A DNA stretch of 64,000 nt from positions 25,797-89,796 of the forward strand of contig NZ_JABFNK010000004.1 in the NCBI RefSeq assembly GCF_020386975.1, given 5' to 3'. The notes below the pieces were generated by a model. That model did no database searches and was not told where the DNA came from. It was given only the letters and a program-made list of their open reading frames with translations. The first letter of the stretch is position 1. Each line of letters starts with the position of its first letter. Positions 37,352-47,076 of this stretch are shown piece after piece. Source of the DNA: Thermococcus bergensis. GTDB lineage: Archaea; Methanobacteriota_B; Thermococci; Thermococcales; Thermococcaceae. A program made the position numbers and the translations under genes.

Positions 37352-38692
37352 CTACCAGCCGTGAACAAACTTCAAGGCTTCATCCCCAACTTTGCCCTCT
37401 TCAACATCCGTTATCGCCCTTTCAAGCTTATCAAGGCCCTCATCGAGGGTCTCTTTCTCAATCGTTAGCGGAGGCTGTATTCTCAGGACGTTCCCCTGCA
37501 GGAAGGCAACGATTAATCCGAGTTCATAAGCCCTCCAAACGACCTTCTTAGCTTCGTCATATGCCCTCTCCTTGGTCTCTCTGTCCTTAACCAAATCAAC
37601 GCCTATCATAAGTCCCTTCCCTTTCACATCGCCAATTAGCTCATACTCCTCTTTCATCTTTTCCAGTCGTTTCATAGCATAGCTTCCAAGCTTTTCTGCC
37701 CTCTTCAAGAGATCTTTTTCTTCGATCTCCTCAATGACGGCAAGAGCCGCCCTGCTCGCTACGGGATTTCCGATTAAGGTAAAAGCGTGCCCTAGAGGGG
37801 GAAGAGAATCCATGATCTCAGCCCTTCCAATTACGGCACTTATTGGCAAGCCACCACCAAGGGGCTTCGCTACGGTTATTATGTCCGGCTTAACTCCAAA
37901 ATGTTCTATGGCAAACCATTTCCCAGTTCTCCCAAGACCGCTCTGAACTTCATCTACAGCTAAAAGAATCCCATGCTCATCGAGGATTCTTTTGACCCTC
38001 TTGAAGTAATCCTCGGGAGGTACGACCATCCCGGCATCGCCTTGAATCGGTTCGGCAAACAAAGCGGCAACACCATCTGCATAAACTTCTCCCTCAAACT
38101 TCGCCTTGATATACTCGACGCACTCCATTTTACACGAGTTTCTTTCTTTTCCAAAGGGACATCTGTAGCAGTCCGGATATGGGATATAGTGAACATCACT
38201 GAGCTCTCCTACTAGCGCCCTGACGTGAAAGTCAAGACCTGTTATGCTTGACGCACCATACGTGGCACCGTAATAGCTCTTAAGATAGCTGAGAATGGTT
38301 CTCCTCTTAGTGTAAGCCCGGGCGAACTTTATTGCCCCGTCGTTTGCATCGCTTCCGCTCAAACCAAAGGCTATTTTCGGCTCTTCAATTGGGGAAATCT
38401 CCGCAAGCTTTTCCGCAAGGAGGAGGGGCTCAACTGTAAAGCCGTAGATGAAAGTGAAGTGTATGAGCTTTTCAGCTTGGTCTTTTATCGCATTAACAAC
38501 TCGCTCGTTGTTGCGGCCAACGTTTTGAACTGCAGCATCACTAAGAAAGTCTATGTACTCCCTCCCCTCAATATCCCACACCTTCGCGTTTTTGGCTTTA
38601 ACGGCAACTACCGGGGCGTAGTTTACACGTGAAGCTTTCGGAAAGATTCTCGAGTATCGCTCTATAACATCCTCCTTTCTCAAGTTTCCCAC
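37352..38692 (-). CDS. Class III PLP aminotransferase / amino-acid racemase-like enzyme
   Basis: A 446-residue fold-type I PLP enzyme of the class III (ornithine/GABA) aminotransferase family. The PLP motif is [13 protein letters not shown] with the Schiff-base Lys, preceded by [15 protein letters not shown] and [12 protein letters not shown] Cys-rich insert ([17 protein letters not shown]) is typical of Thermococcales members, some of which have been shown to be amino-acid racemases or omega-aminotransferases. The specific substrate cannot be told from sequence. The divergent Lrp regulator next door is a common partner. Confidence 0.85.
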   Translation of the reverse strand: MGNLRKEDVIERYSRIFPKASRVNYAPVVAVKAKNAKVWDIEGREYIDFLSDAAVQNVGRNNERVVNAIKDQAEKLIHFTFIYGFTVEPLLLAEKLAEISPIEEPKIAFGLSGSDANDGAIKFARAYTKRRTILSYLKSYYGATYGASSITGLDFHVRALVGELSDVHYIPYPDCYRCPFGKERNSCKMECVEYIKAKFEGEVYADGVAALFAEPIQGDAGMVVPPEDYFKRVKRILDEHGILLAVDEVQSGLGRTGKWFAIEHFGVKPDIITVAKPLGGGLPISAVIGRAEIMDSLPPLGHAFTLIGNPVASRAALAVIEEIEEKDLLKRAEKLGSYAMKRLEKMKEEYELIGDVKGKGLMIGVDLVKDRETKERAYDEAKKVVWRAYELGLIVAFLQGNVLRIQPPLTIEKETLDEGLDKLERAITDVEEGKVGDEALKFVHGW

Positions 38693-38820
38693 CGGTTTAA
38701 ATATGTGTTTGGAATTAATAGCATTTTCGGTTAAATTTTGCGGAATCTAACAAAAATAGCACAAAATATTTAAAATTCAGCAGACCAATATTTAAACAAA
38801 ATGCTAACTAGGTGAATGAA

Positions 38821-39270
38821 ATGAAATTGGATGAAATAGATAAAAGCATACTAAGGCTGCTCCAGGAAGATGGAAGGATGAGCTATTCAGAGATAGCAAG
38901 GAAAATAGGAGTGCCCGAATCAACCGTAAGGCTCCGGGTAAAAAAGCTCATGGAAGAAGGGATAATAAGGAAGTTCGCTGCCCTAATAAACCCCTTCAAA
39001 GCTGGCTACAGCATAGTGGCATTCATAGCCGTTGACATCGAGCCCAACAAGGTCAAAAGAGCGGTTGAAGAGCTTTCCAAACTTCCGGAAGTCGATGTTT
39101 TGGGAATAGCCACCGGAGCCCACGACGTTCTCATGCAGGTAACCGTGAAAGACCTCCAGGAACTCGAGAACTTCTTAATAGAAAAGCTTGGAAAAATTGA
39201 GGGAATAAAGAGCACGGAAACGTCAATCCTAACAAGCGTTAAAAAATGGGGATATGCAAGGGTGTTTTAG
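38821..39270 (+). CDS. Lrp/AsnC-family transcription regulator
   Basis: A 149-residue feast/famine regulator: winged helix at residues 5-55 (DEIDKSILRLLQEDGRMSYSEIARKIGVPESTVRLRVKKL) and a RAM ligand-binding domain (SIVAFIAVDIEPNKV, VDVLGIATGAHDVLMQVTVKD). Start chosen at ATG 38821 with GGTGA just upstream. It is divergent from the aminotransferase gene, with AT-rich AATATTTAAA boxes between them, so it probably controls that gene and itself in response to an amino acid. Its end overlaps the antiporter stop by four bases. Confidence 0.92.
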   Translation: MKLDEIDKSILRLLQEDGRMSYSEIARKIGVPESTVRLRVKKLMEEGIIRKFAALINPFKAGYSIVAFIAVDIEPNKVKRAVEELSKLPEVDVLGIATGAHDVLMQVTVKDLQELENFLIEKLGKIEGIKSTETSILTSVKKWGYARVF

Positions 39271-40535
39271 TGATTTTTCCTTGGCCCCTTCAATATTGAG
39301 ATCCTCCTCTTCGTTTCTTTCACAGCTTCCACTCTCTTCTCCATTTTTCCCTGTTTCATGGCCTCCACTTCTTCTTTAAACGCCCACTTTAGCAACGGTG
39401 GGGTTATTAAAACAGAGACCGTTATGAAAATCAGCGTGGCTGCAATGAACTTTGGGGCATCGCTTTCTGGAATTGCACCACCGTGGATTGCAACCATGAG
39501 GTTAACAAGCGCAACTTCAGTCCTTGGGATTGAGCTAATCCCCATCTGGAGAGCCTTTCTAGCACTCCACCCCATAATCAGGGTTCCCAGCCCTCTGCCG
39601 ACGACTTTTCCAACAACTGCAATTGTCGTCAAAACAGCCGCAAGAGATAGGGCATCAAAGCTGGTAAAAACCCTCAAATCAAGCATCGCTCCGGTGTACA
39701 CAAAGAACACAGGGACTAAAAATCCGTAAGCTATTGCCTTCACGTCTTCCATTATTCTCTTACCCTCTGGAAGTTTTGATAGAACCAAACCGGCCATAAA
39801 AGCTCCCTCTATAGCGGCATCAAACCAGTGTTCTGCCAAAGCAGAGAAGAGAAACACCAAAGCGAGCACCATACTAAGGACTCCTTTTTCCACATGCAGC
39901 CATTCTGAAAAGCGAATGTACTTTTCTATCGTATACCACGCAACCAAACCCGTGATGATGAAGAAGACAGCCATCTTGCTTATTAACCCTAGAATGCTTC
40001 CAGTACCAACTGCGAAGATGATCAAAGCTATTCCAAGGAAGTCATCCATAACGCTCGCACTCAAAGAAGCCGCTCCGACATCGCTCCTCAAAACCCCGAG
40101 ATCCATCATTACCCTAACAGTTATCCCTATGCTGGTTGCCGTTAGTAGAATTCCCCCCGCAAATGCCTCCCTAGAAGGATATCCCATTAGCTTGAGCCCG
40201 AAGTAGCCAAGGGCTAACGGGACGATGACTCCCGTGACGGTAGAAACGGTCGCAACAGCGCCGGTTTTTTTGAGCATCTCAACATCCACGTCAAGACCGC
40301 CCAAGAAGAGCAGGAAAATTATGCCTAGACGAGCAAGAAATTCAAACGTCTCATTAGAGTGCAGTGTAAGATACTCCGGGTTTACCAGACCAAAGTATAT
40401 CAGATTTCCCAGTACCATGCCCATCAGTATCTCGCCCAAAACTCCAGGAAGCTCAAAGCGCTCCATTAGATGATCTCCTATCTTTCCGAAGATGAGAGCT
40501 ACTCCAATGGTGAAGAGGATCCATTCTGGAGCCAT
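39267..40535 (-). CDS. CPA2-family cation:proton antiporter
   Basis: A 422-residue monovalent cation:H+ antiporter of the CPA2/KefB group with about 12-13 helices. The conserved transport-site region is in SVMDDFLGIALI (Asp-Asp on helix 5) and the paired segment ISSIPRTEVALVNL. The C-terminal tail is charged, without a TrkA-N domain. The upstream CBS gene overlaps its start by 37 bases, suggesting coupled expression and possibly regulation by nucleotides bound to CBS domains. Confidence 0.9.
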   Translation of the reverse strand: MAPEWILFTIGVALIFGKIGDHLMERFELPGVLGEILMGMVLGNLIYFGLVNPEYLTLHSNETFEFLARLGIIFLLFLGGLDVDVEMLKKTGAVATVSTVTGVIVPLALGYFGLKLMGYPSREAFAGGILLTATSIGITVRVMMDLGVLRSDVGAASLSASVMDDFLGIALIIFAVGTGSILGLISKMAVFFIITGLVAWYTIEKYIRFSEWLHVEKGVLSMVLALVFLFSALAEHWFDAAIEGAFMAGLVLSKLPEGKRIMEDVKAIAYGFLVPVFFVYTGAMLDLRVFTSFDALSLAAVLTTIAVVGKVVGRGLGTLIMGWSARKALQMGISSIPRTEVALVNLMVAIHGGAIPESDAPKFIAATLIFITVSVLITPPLLKWAFKEEVEAMKQGKMEKRVEAVKETKRRISILKGPRKNH

Positions 40536-41023
40536 TGTACACCACCCACCCTCATTAGTCTCAGGAACTCGTCAATAAGCAACCTCAGGCTTATTTCCCC
40601 CTCCAAGACATTGTTCTCATCGACAATTGCCAAGATCTGCACTTTATACCTTCTCATCTTTGTAAGGGCATCCATAACCGTGGCATTTTCGTCTATTGTC
40701 ATAACGTTGCGCTCCATGACATCGGAAGCCTTTTCCGCCCCACCCAAGATGGATTTAAAAACCGTGCTTATATTGCCAAGCCTTGCCTTTGTGTTCTCCG
40801 GCGGAAGGAGAATAGACAGGACATCAAGATACCGTATAACCCCCTCAAGCTTCATTTCATCCCTGTTGTTTACAACCCACACGTGGTGTCTTGTCCTGAG
40901 CAGCTTAAGCACATCAACGATAGGAGAATCAGCAGTAACAATTGGCATCGAGGGTATCGACGGCATTATATCCTTCAACTTCATCGAATAAAAAGTTTGA
41001 AGGGCTTTCTCGACGTCACCCAT
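40499..41023 (-). CDS. Two-CBS-domain protein
   Basis: A 174-residue protein with a CBS pair: first domain from IMPSIPSMPIVTADSPIVDVLKLL, second from ASDVMERNVMTIDENATVMDALTKM. CBS pairs bind adenosyl ligands and often gate transporters. The start is ATG 41023 (MGDVEKAL) after GGTGGTGA. Overlap with the antiporter gene supports a role as its regulatory subunit; this is inference from context. Confidence 0.87.
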   Translation of the reverse strand: MGDVEKALQTFYSMKLKDIMPSIPSMPIVTADSPIVDVLKLLRTRHHVWVVNNRDEMKLEGVIRYLDVLSILLPPENTKARLGNISTVFKSILGGAEKASDVMERNVMTIDENATVMDALTKMRRYKVQILAIVDENNVLEGEISLRLLIDEFLRLMRVGGVQWLQNGSSSPLE

Positions 41024-41095
41024 ATTTTCACCACCATTCATCTATTTTGGAAGTTCTTAAAAAGATGCGTGCCAAAAAATTTACATCTCTAAACA

Positions 41096-41102
41096 TTTAT
41101 AA
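41096..41102 (+). promoter_or_regulatory. TATA box of the thioredoxin-fold lipoprotein gene
   Basis: TTTATAA with AAAC just before it, about 35-40 bases upstream of the ATG at 41137. Confidence 0.55.
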
Positions 41103-41136
41103 CCCACAAAGCATATCCCCGAATTAGGTGAGTTTC

Positions 41137-41649
41137 ATGAAAAAAGTTCTAACGGGGTTGCTGCTTGTACTGGTAGTGCTTACCAGCATGTGTATATCTG
41201 ACAATCCCTCATCTTCATCGTCCCCCAGCACAGCAACAGAAACGTTCACACTAGATAAAGCAAAGTTCCACTTTTACATGTACGGACTGGCAACATGCCC
41301 CCACTGTAAGAAAATGAAAGAAGATATTCCAGAGTTTTTCGGGGAAGAGGCTTTAACATACTACGAGTTGCAGGGAAACGAACATAACGGAAAGATGTTT
41401 GAACAGCTCTATGAAATCCTTGGAGTAACTGGCGTTCCGGTAATAGGAGTATTCTACGAAGGAAAGCTCTATGCAATAGTGAACGGAGAATTTCCAGTGG
41501 ACTACGCCGACGACCTTGTCGAAGAAGCCAAAAAAGCTGAGGGAGTCCTTTTTATAACTGACAAGACGTATCTAATCCCGGAAAACCAGACCGAAATCAT
41601 TAATAAGCTTGAATATATTTTCACCAATGGTGAGCCGAGTGAGGTCTGA
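41137..41649 (+). CDS. Thioredoxin/glutaredoxin-fold lipoprotein
   Basis: A 170-residue exported protein with a lipoprotein-like signal (MKKVLTGLLLVLVVLTSMC, Cys at the cleavage point), a Ser-rich linker and a thioredoxin-fold domain whose active site is ATCPHCKKM with the cis-Pro in TGVPVIGVF. ATG 41137 follows GGTGAG. It overlaps the CcdA-like gene. The pair should form an extracytoplasmic thiol redox relay, CcdA passing electrons out to this protein. Confidence 0.87.
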   Translation: MKKVLTGLLLVLVVLTSMCISDNPSSSSSPSTATETFTLDKAKFHFYMYGLATCPHCKKMKEDIPEFFGEEALTYYELQGNEHNGKMFEQLYEILGVTGVPVIGVFYEGKLYAIVNGEFPVDYADDLVEEAKKAEGVLFITDKTYLIPENQTEIINKLEYIFTNGEPSEV

Positions 41650-42364
41650 AATCAAGGCCCTCATGTTGATAATTTTGTCTTCAATTGGACTAACAGCTGG
41701 CATATTGTCCCTTCTTGGCTTAAGAAATCTAATCTATCCTCTTTTAGCACTTGCCGGTGCGGATTCGATAAACCCCTGTACGTTCGTCATTTACACGATG
41801 CTCCTCATAGCCCTCTCCCTTAAAGAGAATATTTCCAAAAGGAGGATATATGCTGTAGGGCTGGCCTTTGTTGCTGCAGTTTACATCTCATACTACCTCC
41901 TCGGGATTGGTCTGGTGATACTTACGAAGACAATCCCGGTATGGGTCGCGGGAGTGGTTTCAATAGCCTTTGGCGCTTACACATTCGTAACTGGCTACCT
42001 GGAGAAAAGTAGGATAGTAAAGAAGAAAGAAGTTAGAAAAAGCATATTCAGCAGGGAAGCAACCCTCTTTGGAGCTTTCTCTCTCGGCATCATAATATCC
42101 TTTACACTCCTCCCGTGTTCCTCGGGAACTTATCTGGCATATGCAATCCTTATATCCAAAGTAGGGAGAAGCCTAACCCTGATCCTCCTGGCACTTTACA
42201 ACATCATCTTTGTCCTCCCGCTGCTCATAATACTCTTCACAGTCGGAAGCATAACAGAGAGCAAATCAATCTCACAGAGAATAGTCCAAAAGTCCAGAGA
42301 GCTTTCAATGATTGCAGGAACATTGCTGATACTCCTTGGAATATACGTTATTCTTGGGATGTAG
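41627..42364 (+). CDS. CcdA/DsbD-like membrane thiol-redox transporter
   Basis: A 245-residue membrane protein with six to seven helices and the two conserved cysteines of the CcdA family in SINPCTFVIYT and LLPCSSGTYLA. CcdA-type proteins move reducing power from cytoplasmic thioredoxin across the membrane. The ATG at 41627 is inside the end of the lipoprotein gene, so translation is coupled; an alternative start is ATG 41663. Strong functional link with the preceding CPHC protein. Confidence 0.87.
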   Translation: MVSRVRSEIKALMLIILSSIGLTAGILSLLGLRNLIYPLLALAGADSINPCTFVIYTMLLIALSLKENISKRRIYAVGLAFVAAVYISYYLLGIGLVILTKTIPVWVAGVVSIAFGAYTFVTGYLEKSRIVKKKEVRKSIFSREATLFGAFSLGIIISFTLLPCSSGTYLAYAILISKVGRSLTLILLALYNIIFVLPLLIILFTVGSITESKSISQRIVQKSRELSMIAGTLLILLGIYVILGM

Positions 42365-42407
42365 GAAAGCTTAAATTTTCCAAATGCAAAACTTATTTGG
42401 TGTTTGC

Positions 42408-42878
42408 ATGCAGGAATGGTACCAGTCACGGGCCCTTTACGAAACCGTCTCAAAACTCATAAAGAGAGGTGACTTTGAGAACGCACTTCAAATTGCAGAG
42501 TCGATTCCCGACAAGGGGATAAGGGCAAAGTCAATGTCAATGCTAACGGTAGAGATGGCAAAGCAGGGAAGAGACTACCATGATGCTCTCAACCAAACAA
42601 TAGAAGCCATCTTTGAGATTGAAAACGATGAGAGTATCACTAAAGCCCTCATGAGCCTGGCTTTCGAGTTTCTTGGGCTTGGTAAACCAGACGAAGCTTT
42701 AAAAATAGCCGGACTTATAAGAGATATCTCCAACAGGTCAAAAATACAGGCTGAGGTGGCATTAGCCCTCGCAAGAGAGGGAAAGATTCAGGAGGCGTTT
42801 AAGATTATTAACGATATTCTCGATGAAGACGTTAAAACATGGGCAACCTCAAAACTCGCCTCCGAATTAAAGTATTGA
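42408..42878 (+). CDS. TPR-like helical repeat protein
   Basis: A 156-residue all-alpha protein made of helical pairs that look like tetratricopeptide repeats (GDFENALQIAESIPDKGIRAKSM, GKPDEALKIAGLIRDISNRSKI, GKIQEAFKIINDILDEDVKT). Such archaeal proteins are protein-interaction scaffolds. Start taken at ATG 42408; the frame is open further upstream to 42384. No catalytic motif. Confidence 0.75.
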   Translation: MQEWYQSRALYETVSKLIKRGDFENALQIAESIPDKGIRAKSMSMLTVEMAKQGRDYHDALNQTIEAIFEIENDESITKALMSLAFEFLGLGKPDEALKIAGLIRDISNRSKIQAEVALALAREGKIQEAFKIINDILDEDVKTWATSKLASELKY

Positions 42879-42989
42879 CATTCTTTTGATTATTTTGCGC
42901 TTTTCTTTTTTAGGAATACACCTGTAATAGTCCACAATCTTTTTTAAACAGTGTTAATAGTCCTCGGTGCAAGAGAGGGAGGTGATAAA

Positions 42990-43235
42990 ATGAAGGAACT
43001 CGTGGGACTCATAGGCATGCTTCTTCTCGTGAGTTCTTGGGTGCCCCAAACATGGGAAACAATCAAAAACAAGAGATGTCCACTAAACTTGGAGTTTGTT
43101 CTGGTTTACGTTACTGCCTCAACACTGCTCGCAATCTATTCGTATCTAATAGGGGACTGGGTATTCCTAACCCTAAACTCCCTGGCAGCCCTCCAGAGTG
43201 GTGTCAATCTCTACGTTAAGCTGAGATACAAATGA
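42990..43235 (+). CDS. PQ-loop (SemiSWEET-like) membrane protein
   Basis: An 81-residue protein with three helices and one PQ-loop motif (LLVSSWVPQTWETIKNKRCPLNLEF). Single-PQ proteins of this size (SemiSWEET type) dimerise to make a sugar or metabolite channel. ATG 42990 follows a strong GGGAGGTGAT. No partner gene nearby tells the substrate. Confidence 0.8.
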   Translation: MKELVGLIGMLLLVSSWVPQTWETIKNKRCPLNLEFVLVYVTASTLLAIYSYLIGDWVFLTLNSLAALQSGVNLYVKLRYK

Positions 43236-43396
43236 TTACCTTCTCTCATTCCAACAAGCCCCCAAATCGAATTACGTGCCCTTTTCAGGGCCTTTTCTAA
43301 ATCCTCCTTGCCTGCTCCAGGTTTTAGGTTGAGGGTTAATCTTTCCAAAATCGTTCTTTCCTTGAATGACTTTGAATGGTTTTCATGTTTCAACAC
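43211..43396 (-). CDS. Possible small protein, 61 residues
   Basis: An open frame in the gap before the SDR gene, encoding a Lys/Glu/Leu-rich peptide (LERLTLNLKPGAGKEDLEKALKRARNSIWG). Composition is protein-like, but there is no ribosome binding site and its end overlaps the PQ-loop gene. It may be chance. Confidence 0.25.
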   Translation of the reverse strand: MLKHENHSKSFKERTILERLTLNLKPGAGKEDLEKALKRARNSIWGLVGMREGNHLYLSLT

Positions 43397-43486
43397 AATG
43401 ATTAAGAACGTAAAAGTATTCCGGCATTATTCTTTTATTTGATAAAGCTTTTATGGCACTTTCCCAAATTTATTTTGGTGATCGAC

Positions 43487-44209
43487 ATGGAGCTGAAAGG
43501 AAAAGTCGCTTTAGTAACCGGAGCCTCTCGGGGAATAGGAAGGGCAATTGCAGTTGCTCTGGCAAAGAAGGGATGTAACGTGATTATAAACTACGCAAGG
43601 GATGAAGAAAACGCAAAGAAAACCGAAGAAATGTGCAGAGCTTATGGAGTGGAAACCCTTACAGTTAGGGCAGATGTGAGCAACAGAGAAGAAGTCAGAG
43701 CGATGGTGGAAAAAGCTATCCAGAAGTTTGGAAGAATTGACATCCTAGTCAATAATGCCGGAATCCTTGGAAAGACGATAAATCCAATGGAGATAAGCGA
43801 TGAAGAGTGGGACAAAGTTTTGGGAGTTAACTTAAAGGGAGCCTTCATAGTTACGCAAGAAGTTCTCAAATACATGAAGAAAGGCAAAATAGTTAACATA
43901 GCCTCAATAGCCGGTAAAGATGGCGGGACTGTAGGAGCCCACTATGCAGCATCAAAAGGAGGCTTGATAGCACTCACTTTTAATCTCGCGAGGCACTTGG
44001 CACCGAACATTTTAGTAAATGCCGTTGCCCCAGGGCCTGTCGCAACTGATATGATAAATGAGGAGATGAGAGAAAGGCTAAGAAAGCTTTCATTGACCGG
44101 AGAGATAGCCAAGCCAGAGGATATAGCCCATGCAGTTATTTTTCTGCTAGAAAACGATCACATAACCGGAGAAGTCGTTGACGTCAACGGAGGTCGCCTG
44201 ATGGATTAA
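43487..44209 (+). CDS. Short-chain dehydrogenase/reductase (FabG-like)
   Basis: A 240-residue classical SDR. Cofactor motif TGASRGIGRAIA (residues 12-23), NNAG at about residue 87, catalytic Ser-Tyr-Lys in SIAGKDGGTVGAHYAASKGG, and the usual PGPVATDM after it. It looks like 3-oxoacyl-ACP reductase, but archaea lack the fatty-acid pathway, so the substrate is probably another keto or sugar compound. ATG 43487 follows GGTGATC. Confidence 0.88.
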   Translation: MELKGKVALVTGASRGIGRAIAVALAKKGCNVIINYARDEENAKKTEEMCRAYGVETLTVRADVSNREEVRAMVEKAIQKFGRIDILVNNAGILGKTINPMEISDEEWDKVLGVNLKGAFIVTQEVLKYMKKGKIVNIASIAGKDGGTVGAHYAASKGGLIALTFNLARHLAPNILVNAVAPGPVATDMINEEMRERLRKLSLTGEIAKPEDIAHAVIFLLENDHITGEVVDVNGGRLMD

Positions 44210-44240
44210 GTTTTTATTGATATTTTTCAATTTTTCCTGT

Positions 44241-44702
44241 ATGAGGGTAATCTGGGAGAAAGAGGTAGCAGCAGAGGAAATTATTGTTTCACCAAGACCG
44301 GTGTGGAAGTGCAGAAGTTGCCCAGTCTATGGAAAAAGCCCTTCCTGCCCACCTCATGCTCCCCCATGGAAGGAAACGAAGGAGCTGGTAAAACACTATA
44401 AGCGAGCACTTTTGATGAAGTTTGAGGTCAATCTCAAGAATTTTGAAGAGGAAAAGAGGAAGGTGCTGGATTATATCCTGAAGAAAGAAGAAGAGCTGTT
44501 CAAAAGCGGGAACTTCTATGCAACAGCACTATTTCCGGGAAACTGCAACCTCTGTGAAGAGTGTGAATTCGAGAAAAGCGGAAAATGCAAAATGCCAAGT
44601 AAGGTAAGGCCCTCAATAGACGCCGTGGGGATAGAGCTCTCAAAAATAGTTGAGCTTGACTTCTCCGAAAGTGTTTTGTATGGTCTGATACTTATAGATT
44701 AA
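44241..44702 (+). CDS. DUF2284 cysteine-rich metal-binding protein
   Basis: A 153-residue DUF2284 protein with two cysteine clusters: KCRSCPVYGKSPSCPPHAP near the N-terminus and GNCNLCEECEFEKSGKCKMP in the second half. The pattern suggests an iron-sulfur or zinc centre. Function unknown. The next gene starts within 11 bases of its stop. Confidence 0.85.
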   Translation: MRVIWEKEVAAEEIIVSPRPVWKCRSCPVYGKSPSCPPHAPPWKETKELVKHYKRALLMKFEVNLKNFEEEKRKVLDYILKKEEELFKSGNFYATALFPGNCNLCEECEFEKSGKCKMPSKVRPSIDAVGIELSKIVELDFSESVLYGLILID

Positions 44703-44712
44703 AGTGGAGCCT

Positions 44713-45192
44713 ATGAAAGCCTACATTACAATGCTTGGAAGGTCAACGTGGGCCATGATAAACTCATACTACGCCGTGGTTATGAGGGGCTACAGGCCAG
44801 ATAAGATCTACATCTTTCTGGAGGATATCTATTCCGAGAAGCTGCCAAAAGCTGTGGAAGCCCTGAAGATAATTTCCAGTGAATACGGCTTTTCTCCAGA
44901 GATAGAATGGGCGATAATAGAGGAAGACAACTTTCTCGAGGCAGATGAGAAGATAGGAGAACTCCTCAAAAAGCTGAAAGAAGAAGGATACGAAGTTTCT
45001 GTTGACATAACCTCTGGAAGGAAAGCCTTAGTGGCTGGAGCTGCTATCCATGCACTTCCACTGGAAGTGGAACACCTCTTCTACCTCTCACTCAGAGACT
45101 TGGAATACGCAAACAGGCCATACATGATGATTCCTCTGCACATTCAAAGACTAAAGGACTTTATGGAGGGCAGGCGATGGAAAAAATTATAG
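44713..45192 (+). CDS. CARF-like domain protein
   Basis: A 159-residue Rossmann-like protein. It starts with a hydrophobic strand (MKAYITMLGRSTWAMINSYY), has PDKIYIFLEDIYSEKLPKAVEALK, and carries VDITSGRKALVAGAA, which is the D-x-T-x-G-x-K signature of CARF domains that bind cyclic oligoadenylates in type III CRISPR signalling. No cas gene is in the window. It overlaps the PIN gene by 16 bases, so the two are a functional pair: sensor plus nuclease. Domain call rests on motif and order of strands; moderate certainty. Confidence 0.65.
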   Translation: MKAYITMLGRSTWAMINSYYAVVMRGYRPDKIYIFLEDIYSEKLPKAVEALKIISSEYGFSPEIEWAIIEEDNFLEADEKIGELLKKLKEEGYEVSVDITSGRKALVAGAAIHALPLEVEHLFYLSLRDLEYANRPYMMIPLHIQRLKDFMEGRRWKKL

Positions 45193-45780
45193 AGAAGCCC
45201 GAACTCCAGATACTCATAAACCTAATCCAGATGCGGGACAAGATAAGAGTAAGCAGCCCCCTCTATAACATCCCGCTTCTAGAGGCGTTTCCCTATAGAG
45301 AGGGCTACAAAATACGGGTGTTGGCCAAAGAAGACGAATTTCATAAAGTACTTCGAGGGAAAGAAAAGTACCTATACGATCTTCCCACATACAGAGACTT
45401 TTATGAGTGCTTCCTTTCCAGTGGAATCATAAACTACGCAAACATAGAAGAGTTCCAGGAGAAGCTCAACGCATACAAGAGCCTCACGAAGGGGATAGTC
45501 TTCGCCCCGGATACAAACCTGCTGTACCACGCATTCTTATCAAAGCTTAGGGGAGTGGAAGGAATCCAGATAGCCATAGTGGATCTGGTCAAGAAGGAAA
45601 TAGAAAACTCAATGAACTTCAAATACAAGCCAGCACAACTAAAAGAGCTGAGGAAAATTCTCTACAATTCACATCTGCTTCAAGAGTTCAGTAATAGAAG
45701 AATGAAGAAATCGAGGAAGGCCGCGTACATAGCTCTAAGGGAGTATGAAAAAATAAAAGACAAGGTAATAGAGGTAAAAA

Positions 45781-46712
45781 ACCCTAGTTCCCATTAGATC
45801 GTTAGAGTTATAAGCACTTAAGTCTTTTGGTTGATTGGTGGTTGTTATGAACTTTCAGCAGGAAATCCTGATCATAAAATCCGAAATCTATCCGATAATC
45901 AGCAAACACTACCCGAAAAACACTCGCAGGGAAGTAATCAGCCTCTACGACCTGATAACCTTCGCAATACTAGCCCACCTGCACTTCGGAGGAGTTTACA
46001 AGCACGCTTACAGAGTCCTAATCGAAGAAATGAAGCTGTTCCCAAAAATCAGGTACAACAAACTAACAGAACGCTTGAACAGGCACGAAAAACTCCTGCT
46101 CCTAGCGCAGGAAGAATTATTCAAAAAACACGCCAGAGAATACGTTAGAATACTGGACTCAAAGCCCATTCAGACCAAGGAGTTGGCCAGAAAAAACAGG
46201 AAGGAGAAGAAGGGTTCTTCAGAAATCATCTCTGAAAAGCCCGCAGTTGGGTTTGTTCCCTCTAAAAAAAGTTTTACTATGGGTACAAGCTGACCTGTTA
46301 CTCTGATGGAAATTTGCTGGCTTTACTGTCTGTTGATCCGGCGAATAAGCATGATGTGAGTGTTGTCAGGGAAAAGTTCTGGGTGATTGTTGAGGAGTTT
46401 TCTGGCTGTTTTCTGTTTTTGGATAAGGGTTACGTTAGTAGAGAACTTCAGGAGGAATTTCTGAGGTTTGGCGTTGTTTACACGCCGGTGAAGCGGGAGA
46501 ATCAGGTTAGTAATCTGGAGGAGAAGAAGTTTTACAAGTACTTGTCTGACTTTCGCAGGAGGATTGAGACTTTGTTTTCGAAGTTTTCTGAGTTTCTTCT
46601 GAGGCCGAGCAGGAGTGTTAGTTTGAGGGGGTTAGCTGTCAGGATTTTAGGGGCGATTCTGGCCGTGAATCTGGACAGATTATACAACTTCACAGATGGT
46701 GGGAACTAGGGT
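45781..46712 (+). mobile_element. 932-bp IS982-type element, copy 4
   Basis: Flanked by AGGTAAAAA (45772-45780, 46713-46721). It lies in the PIN gene in the same orientation as that gene. Confidence 0.93.
45847..46709 (+). CDS. IS982-type transposase, two frames, copy 4
   Basis: Both frames give the same proteins as copy 2, so these two are the closest pair. Confidence 0.8.
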
Positions 46713-47055
46713 AGGTAAAAAGCGTCGATGAAAAGACGAACACAAACGACGAGCGGATAATAAAGAGCTTAAAGGAGTTCGATAAGAATACACCGGCACT
46801 TGTAGTTCTCTTAACGGCAGATATAGCGATGACCGACATAGCTAAAATCGAAGGCGTCGAGTACTTTCTCTTTGAATATCCCCACGAAGAGCTAAGCGAA
46901 CACTACGCAACTGGTTACCAGCTGAGGACCCTAATCTTCAATTTGGCGGCAGTTTTTGGTGTTATAGAAATTAACAACGTGCTTTTGTTTGGTGAATTTA
47001 GAGGAAAAACTGGGCTAAACGAATTAAAGTTAGTCTTTAGAAAAGACATACACCA

Positions 47056-47076
47056 AGAGTTTCATTTCCACTGGAA
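47056..47076 (+). repeat. Dispersed 21-bp repeat R1
   Basis: Contains the near-palindrome TTTCCACTGGAA preceded by AGAGTTTCA. Same 21 bases at 49443-49463, and inverted at 48245-48265. This copy is inside the end of the PIN gene. Confidence 0.75.

Noticed and set aside
45831..46148. Extra gene of 105 codons overlapping the IS982 transposase
   Set aside because: It is an out-of-frame reading of the transposase gene, rich in Arg/Pro/Ser as expected for a shadow.
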